In this document: positions 7,192-10,643 of the stretch, one piece after another | Position numbering within the stretch: the stretch's first letter is position 1 | How the letters are laid out: every line of letters begins with the position of its first letter | Assembly: GCA_003510895.1 (NCBI GenBank) | Contig: DOKE01000038.1 | Coordinates: forward strand, 1-10,643 | Source: Candidatus Moraniibacteriota bacterium | GTDB taxonomy: Bacteria; Patescibacteriota; Minisyncoccia; Moranbacterales; GWC2-37-73 | Direction of reading: 5' to 3' | Length of the DNA stretch: 10,643 bases | Notes under the pieces: generated by a model | The model's database searches: none | What the model was told of the DNA's origin: nothing | Seen by the model: only the letters and a program-made list of their open reading frames with translations | Program-made: the position numbers and the translations under genes

Positions 7192-7809
7192 TTAATTTGC
7201 AAAAAATATCGCGATTTGTCTTACTAAAATCAGCGCTGAAAAAGAAATCACTATTCCTAAAAGAGAATTCTTCACAATTTTCTTTCCCATATCTATTCGA
7301 TCCTCATCACCGGCCGAAGAAAGATACATCGCTCCTCCCAAGACCAGCATCAAAACTGCTAAAATTCCAACTGCCGACATCAAGAAATTCAAAACTCTCA
7401 TCGCAATCTGCGTAAGTGTAAGAGCTCTTTCCACTTGTTCACTAGTGGCTCCCGTCCATCCCAGAATAGTTGATATTTCTTTCAGAAAAGATGGCGCGGC
7501 AATTCCTAAAGCTAAACCAATCAATGAATATGTGATAGTACTTTTGGCTTTTTCCACCATTCCGCTATTTCCCGCCGAAATAACATACATAACCGCTCCA
7601 ATCACAACAAAAATCAAAGATAATATGGCAATAATTTGTTGAATCACCGACAAAAAATGCAATAAAAATTCCTCAATTGAATCATAGGCTAATGGATTAG
7701 CAAAAATTGTTCCTGAAGCGGGAGCAACAACAGCTTGCTCTGCCGCAAAAATATTTCCCCCAAAAATAAAAAATAACAGTAGCGATAAAATAACGATTTT
7801 TGTTTTCAT
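7192..7809 (-). CDS. VirB2/TrbC-like pilin protein with two tandem pilin modules
   Basis: This is a 205-residue exported membrane protein. Seen: a signal peptide (about 1-22, cut after IFA), a short extracellular part, then four hydrophobic segments at about 54-76, 92-110, 135-162 and 181-203. The segments form two equal modules, each a membrane helix, a short basic hairpin loop and a second helix. Module one has GAVMYVISAG at 71-80 and module two has GGAMYLSSAG at 158-167. The 33 residues from each of these points align without a gap, with about 10 identities counted by eye. VirB2/TrbC pilins normally have a single such module, so this looks like an internal duplication. It is followed after 35 bases by the PrgI gene. 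It could be a pilus subunit or a membrane platform made from pilin repeats. Confidence 0.8.
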   Translation of the reverse strand: MKTKIVILSLLLFFIFGGNIFAAEQAVVAPASGTIFANPLAYDSIEEFLLHFLSVIQQIIAILSLIFVVIGAVMYVISAGNSGMVEKAKSTITYSLIGLALGIAAPSFLKEISTILGWTGATSEQVERALTLTQIAMRVLNFLMSAVGILAVLMLVLGGAMYLSSAGDEDRIDMGKKIVKNSLLGIVISFSALILVRQIAIFFAN

Positions 7810-7835
7810 TTTTTTGTTTTCAAAAATTATTTTCT

Positions 7836-8513
7836 CTATTTACAACATCCCAGTCCCCATTCACAACTTTTTCCCCCATAAACATGTTTATACAAATTAG
7901 GACAAACATTGGCGAAAGTGTCCATACATTTTCCGCTATTGTTTTCTCCGCAAGATTCTCCTAACGCGCCACTTGAACTTTGCGATGAAACGGTTGGGAC
8001 AGGAACGCTAGGCGCTGAAGCAGCCGGTATTGAATTACTCGATGGTCCGCTCTGCGCGACACATTCGAACTTGCTCCAAGTAGCTGTAGCTGAAACTCCC
8101 AATCCCGGTCTAGCTCCCAAAAGATGCATTGTGTAATTCACAATGAGCCAAGCGCTGAACATCACCACAATTCCAATTGCGGCATTTTGCATTGCGTTTT
8201 TTGCCATACCCGTCATTCCGGAATCTCCCGAAGAAATAGTATACATAACTCCGGCAATCGCAAAAACGGCAATCGCAATAACAAAAACAATTCTTGTTCC
8301 ATATTCAATGATACCATGAAATCCGACTATGAAATGACATAGGGTACATGTTTCATCGGGCGTTCCCGCTTGGTCTGTTCTCCCGCAAGGAATCAATGCG
8401 GCTTCAGAATTTTGCGGAAAAAAACTAATTGCAAACACACAAGCGAACACCAGCACAGTCAGCATCTTTTTAATAGAAAAAATATTTTTATTTTCTTTTT
8501 TTCTCATCAGCAT
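7836..8513 (-). CDS. VirB2-like pilin with cysteine-rich C-terminal extension
   Basis: This is a 225-residue exported protein. Seen: a basic N-terminus and signal peptide (about 1-38, ending SEAA), a short segment with C43, C56 and C59, two hydrophobic helices at about 70-92 and 108-132 with the pilin-type turn MYTISSGDSGM (90-100), a Ser/Pro/Ala-rich linker (about 154-183), and a compact head with C188, C196, C204, C217, C223 and C224. C151 precedes the linker, giving ten cysteines in the mature protein, an even number fitting disulfides. The turn matches that of the next gene's first module (about 13 of 33 positions by eye). The pilin part suggests assembly through the VirB4 system; the head could be surface-exposed and bind something. 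A second ATG (8505-8507) is a possible alternative start; no ribosome binding site separates the two. It begins 10 bases after the lipoprotein gene. Confidence 0.8.
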   Translation of the reverse strand: MLMRKKENKNIFSIKKMLTVLVFACVFAISFFPQNSEAALIPCGRTDQAGTPDETCTLCHFIVGFHGIIEYGTRIVFVIAIAVFAIAGVMYTISSGDSGMTGMAKNAMQNAAIGIVVMFSAWLIVNYTMHLLGARPGLGVSATATWSKFECVAQSGPSSNSIPAASAPSVPVPTVSSQSSSGALGESCGENNSGKCMDTFANVCPNLYKHVYGGKSCEWGLGCCK

Positions 8514-8523
8514 ATTGTATAAA

Positions 8524-9927
8524 TTATCTTTTCATCACATCATTTATTCTATTTGTCGCCAATGTAAGCGCGTCATATAAAGAAATTCCTCCTCTATTTA
8601 CCGTGTCGATCATTTCCGCCAAAATCTTTTCGATTGCATCCGGATCAGCCTGAAACCAACTCTTAGCCACCAAGTTTCCTCTCGCAAAAGAACCTATCAC
8701 TGAATCATCTTTCTGCAATTCTATTATATCACGCCTGGCCGCCGGTTTTTCCGTAGCCTTCAAATAAACAACCGCCGGATCAAAACTAATAGGAAAATCC
8801 TTGCTGACTCCACTTATTGCATTTATCAAATGAACCGAATTATTATTCTTAGTTGTCAAAAATTTCAAAAATTGCCAAGCCTCGTGCACTCGTATTTGAT
8901 TGGGAACTTGAACAACTTGACCTTCTATTGTAACAGTGGAATTTTTATTTTTAGCCACAGCGTAACCCCAATAATTAGCATAGTTTGCCGGATCATTTTC
9001 AGTTAATTGAGGAATAGGAGCGACTCCAAAATTCAACTTTCCATTTTTATTTTTTATGGAATTTATTTGCCAAGAATAATTCAACATCATAGCCACAGAT
9101 CCTTCTGCAAAAGCGTCGATTGAATAATGCATTTTATTATTCCAGGCGTAGCTAGGAGAACTGGGGTTGGCAAATTGCGTGTAATATCCCAATGCGTTTT
9201 CTCCGGCGCGAGAAACAGTTCCATCGCTTCCCACAACTCCGACATTGAGTTTTGATTTCATATTAACTCCATCTATCATTTCAACTCCCTTTTGCAACAT
9301 CAATAAATTTAAAATATCAGTTGAGCGATTGATATTATAAGCGGAACCAAAAGCGGCTCCCGATTGAATAATGTTTCCATTGGAATCAAACTTGGTAAGT
9401 TTCCTCACAGCCTCATTAAACTCATCCCAATTTTTAGGGGGAGAAGTTATGGCCGCCGCATTAAACATATCTTTGTTGTAATATAACGCCAGAGAATCAA
9501 CACTCAACGGAACAGCATAGGCTTTTCCGTCAGCCACAAAATCTCGACCGACTACATCCGCAAAATTCTTTTCTATGTCATTGGCATTCAGAATCATTTC
9601 CGGCGATGGCTCCAATTTTGTCCCGAAAGAAGGAAGCCAATTATTTTGAACAAGAAAAATATCCGGTCCTTGTCCGGAAGCCAAAGCCTCCAACAAATCT
9701 TTTTTATATGTTTCCGGAGTAAATTTGCGAAATTTTATATCACCAATATATGGATTAACTTTTTTGTACTGGTTAATTATTTCATCATAAACAATACTGG
9801 AATCAAAAAGTCCCCAAATTTCCAAATTGACCATATATCCGGTATTCTGCTTCCCGCAACCGGAAAAAAGAACCAGCGGAGATATTATGGCAAATATTAA
9901 AAGTAGTTTTTTAATTTTCGCTTTCAT
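8524..9927 (-). CDS. Extracellular solute-binding lipoprotein (SBP_bac_1, sugar-type), no permease nearby
   Basis: This is a 467-residue solute-binding protein of the family that delivers sugars or other solutes to ABC importers. Seen: a basic N-terminus, a hydrophobic signal and a lipobox-like LFSGC with C24 as the likely lipidated cysteine (F at -3 is slightly off consensus). Then come LEIWGLFD (35-42), LASGQGPDIFLVQNNW (82-97), YAVPLSVDSLALYYNKDMF (137-155) and PPKNWDEF (163-170). Further on are EGSVAMMLNYSW, FGVAPIPQ and HEAWQFLKFLTTKNN, all typical of the UgpB/MalE-like fold. Length is slightly above the usual 400-450. No ABC permease or ATPase lies in the window; instead the gene sits between a methyltransferase (33-base gap) and a pilin gene (10-base gap). 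It may serve permeases elsewhere or work with the secretion-like system as a surface receptor. The ligand cannot be told from sequence alone. Confidence 0.9.
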   Translation of the reverse strand: MKAKIKKLLLIFAIISPLVLFSGCGKQNTGYMVNLEIWGLFDSSIVYDEIINQYKKVNPYIGDIKFRKFTPETYKKDLLEALASGQGPDIFLVQNNWLPSFGTKLEPSPEMILNANDIEKNFADVVGRDFVADGKAYAVPLSVDSLALYYNKDMFNAAAITSPPKNWDEFNEAVRKLTKFDSNGNIIQSGAAFGSAYNINRSTDILNLLMLQKGVEMIDGVNMKSKLNVGVVGSDGTVSRAGENALGYYTQFANPSSPSYAWNNKMHYSIDAFAEGSVAMMLNYSWQINSIKNKNGKLNFGVAPIPQLTENDPANYANYWGYAVAKNKNSTVTIEGQVVQVPNQIRVHEAWQFLKFLTTKNNNSVHLINAISGVSKDFPISFDPAVVYLKATEKPAARRDIIELQKDDSVIGSFARGNLVAKSWFQADPDAIEKILAEMIDTVNRGGISLYDALTLATNRINDVMKR

Positions 9928-9960
9928 TTTTTAAGTTTTATTTTTATTTATTTTCTGTTT

Positions 9961-10515
9961 CTATTTAACCGCCACAAACGCGTAATGAAAACTGCCGGCG
10001 TCAATATCTTTTTCAATTCTGAATTTTTCTTTTTCAACGAGTTCCTTCAAAATATCAACGGGAATTCTGAGATTTTTGTGAGGACCGATTGAAAAATCAC
10101 TATCCCCCCATTCAACAACCAAAATTTTTCCTCCCGATTTCAAAACTCTATATGCTTCTTTAATAATCGCGCTTTTATCCTTGTTCTGAAACAGCACGCC
10201 TTTCATAATAACCCAATCCAATGATTCACTGTCCATTTCCGATCCATTCTCTTTTTCCAGATTAACTCTTTTAGTTGTAACATTAGAAAGTCCCAATGCT
10301 ATTGCCCGACTTTTGACTGTTTCTAAAATATGAGGCAAAATATCCAAGGCAAACAGTTTACCTTCCTTGGAAACTCTTTGAGCAAAAGGAAGAGCAAAAT
10401 ATCCGGAAGCGCAACCAAAATCAGCTATAACTGAATCCTGAGCAATATCAATTTGATTTATTATTTTTACAGGATCAAGAAATTTTCCATCCGCAGAAAC
10501 AGATTCTTTTTGCAT
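9961..10515 (-). CDS. Class I SAM-dependent methyltransferase, substrate unknown
   Basis: This is a 184-residue Rossmann-type methyltransferase. Seen: an N-terminal lead (DGKFLDPVKIINQIDI), motif I VIADFGCASGYFALPFA at 29-45, the acidic residue after strand two in LFALDILP (D58), a motif near 99-106 (LDWVIMKG), and the post-motif AYRVLKSGGKILVVEWG at 121-137, as in UbiE/COQ5-like and other Methyltransf_11/25 proteins. It is short but complete for this type, and ends with a beta-strand-like FHYAFVAVK. It is the first gene of the array, about 20-28 bases downstream of a good promoter match. The substrate cannot be named: a small molecule, lipid or protein is possible. Any link to the secretion genes rests only on position. 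The start is ATG 10513-10515 with an A-rich leader and no Shine-Dalgarno sequence. Confidence 0.85.
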   Translation of the reverse strand: MQKESVSADGKFLDPVKIINQIDIAQDSVIADFGCASGYFALPFAQRVSKEGKLFALDILPHILETVKSRAIALGLSNVTTKRVNLEKENGSEMDSESLDWVIMKGVLFQNKDKSAIIKEAYRVLKSGGKILVVEWGDSDFSIGPHKNLRIPVDILKELVEKEKFRIEKDIDAGSFHYAFVAVK

Positions 10516-10542
10516 TTTTATTTTTTATTCTATTACATATAT

Positions 10543-10570
10543 ATTTTACAATAGAAAACAAAAATGACAA
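10543..10570 (-). promoter_or_regulatory. Sigma70-type promoter for the leftward gene array
   Basis: Read on the minus strand, TTGTCA (10565-10570) and TAAAAT (10543-10548) are separated by 16 bases. Each differs from the -35 and -10 consensus by one base. Initiation would fall near 10535, giving a leader of about 20 bases before the methyltransferase ATG. This is the only convincing promoter I found for the eleven-gene array, though the AT-rich background makes chance matches possible. Confidence 0.5.
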
Positions 10571-10595
10571 AATGTATACATAAGCAAATATATAT

Positions 10596-10643
10596 GGAGG
10601 AGTGCTAGAGCGGGCGCAATGTGAGTTAGCGAACATTGGGCGG
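10596..10643 (+). other. Truncated hairpin-bearing sequence at the right edge; possible start of a tRNA gene or a dispersed repeat
   Basis: This is the most GC-rich stretch of the otherwise AT-rich right edge. CAATGT (10617-10622) and ACATTG (10633-10638) can form a 6-base stem with a 10-base loop. An alternative short pairing is GCTA (10604-10607) with TAGC (10627-10630). The first part, GGAGGAG then TG then CTAGAGCGG, looks like the 5' end of a class II (Ser/Leu) tRNA on the plus strand, but what follows does not make a normal D-arm and the window ends. No open frame of note is present. I cannot decide between a tRNA start, a repeat element and chance. Confidence 0.3.

Noticed and set aside
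1084..10515. Alternative genetic code with TGA read as glycine (Gracilibacteria/SR1)
   Set aside because: VirB4 ends at a TGA at the expected family length, and no gene needs TGA read-through to be complete.
1..10643. CRISPR array, insertion sequence or transposase
   Set aside because: I saw no regularly spaced repeats with spacers, no transposase motifs and no terminal inverted repeats; the only repeats are the short ones listed in ksgA.

Overview
The window is a compact, AT-rich, one-directional gene array. All eleven recognisable genes lie on the minus strand, so transcription runs from right to left, with gaps of 6 to 48 bases and one 1-base overlap. None of the eleven start codons has a clear GGAGG-type ribosome binding site; the leaders are A-rich. 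Stops are TAA, TAG and TGA, which argues against the recoded TGA of Gracilibacteria/SR1. The VirB2-like pilins, PrgI, TraC-like protein and VirB4 ATPase in this order, plus the style of the proteins, suggest a Candidate Phyla Radiation (Patescibacteria, Parcubacteria-like) genome. That assignment is from memory of the families, not from a search.

Layout in transcription order. At the right edge (10516-10643) there is a plausible sigma70-type promoter firing leftward, and beyond it a short hairpin-bearing, tRNA-start-like sequence cut off by the window end. Then come a class I SAM methyltransferase (9961-10515), an extracellular solute-binding lipoprotein without permease partners (8524-9927), a VirB2-like pilin with a cysteine-rich C-terminal head (7836-8513), a second VirB2-like protein containing two pilin modules in tandem (7192-7809), a PrgI-family membrane protein (6686-7156), a TraC-like/VirB4 N-terminal-type protein (5969-6649), the VirB4-family ATPase (4142-5962), and an unrecognised small membrane protein translationally coupled to it (3684-4142). 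These are followed by comM (2109-3635), a G5/RlpA-like cell-wall protein (1084-2094) and rsmA/ksgA (1070 leftward).

The central block (3684-8513) reads as a minimal type IV secretion-like apparatus: an energising ATPase with its accessory N-terminal protein, a PrgI inner-membrane component, and two pilin-type subunits carrying three pilin modules in total. No relaxase, VirD4 coupling protein, VirB6 or VirB8-10 is visible, so the machine is either very reduced or completed elsewhere. The exported lipoprotein upstream, and comM (branch migration during natural transformation) and a peptidoglycan-type protein downstream, make a role in DNA or nutrient uptake or cell attachment worth considering; this is inference.

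The left edge is abnormal. The ksgA reading frame has no stop codon: near position 300 it passes in frame into about 98 residues of class II ribonucleotide reductase and continues off the window. A chimeric assembly joint is the simplest explanation. ksgA also carries small repeats inside its coding sequence (a 21-base tandem repeat, a 7-base triple repeat and an 8+8 inverted repeat).
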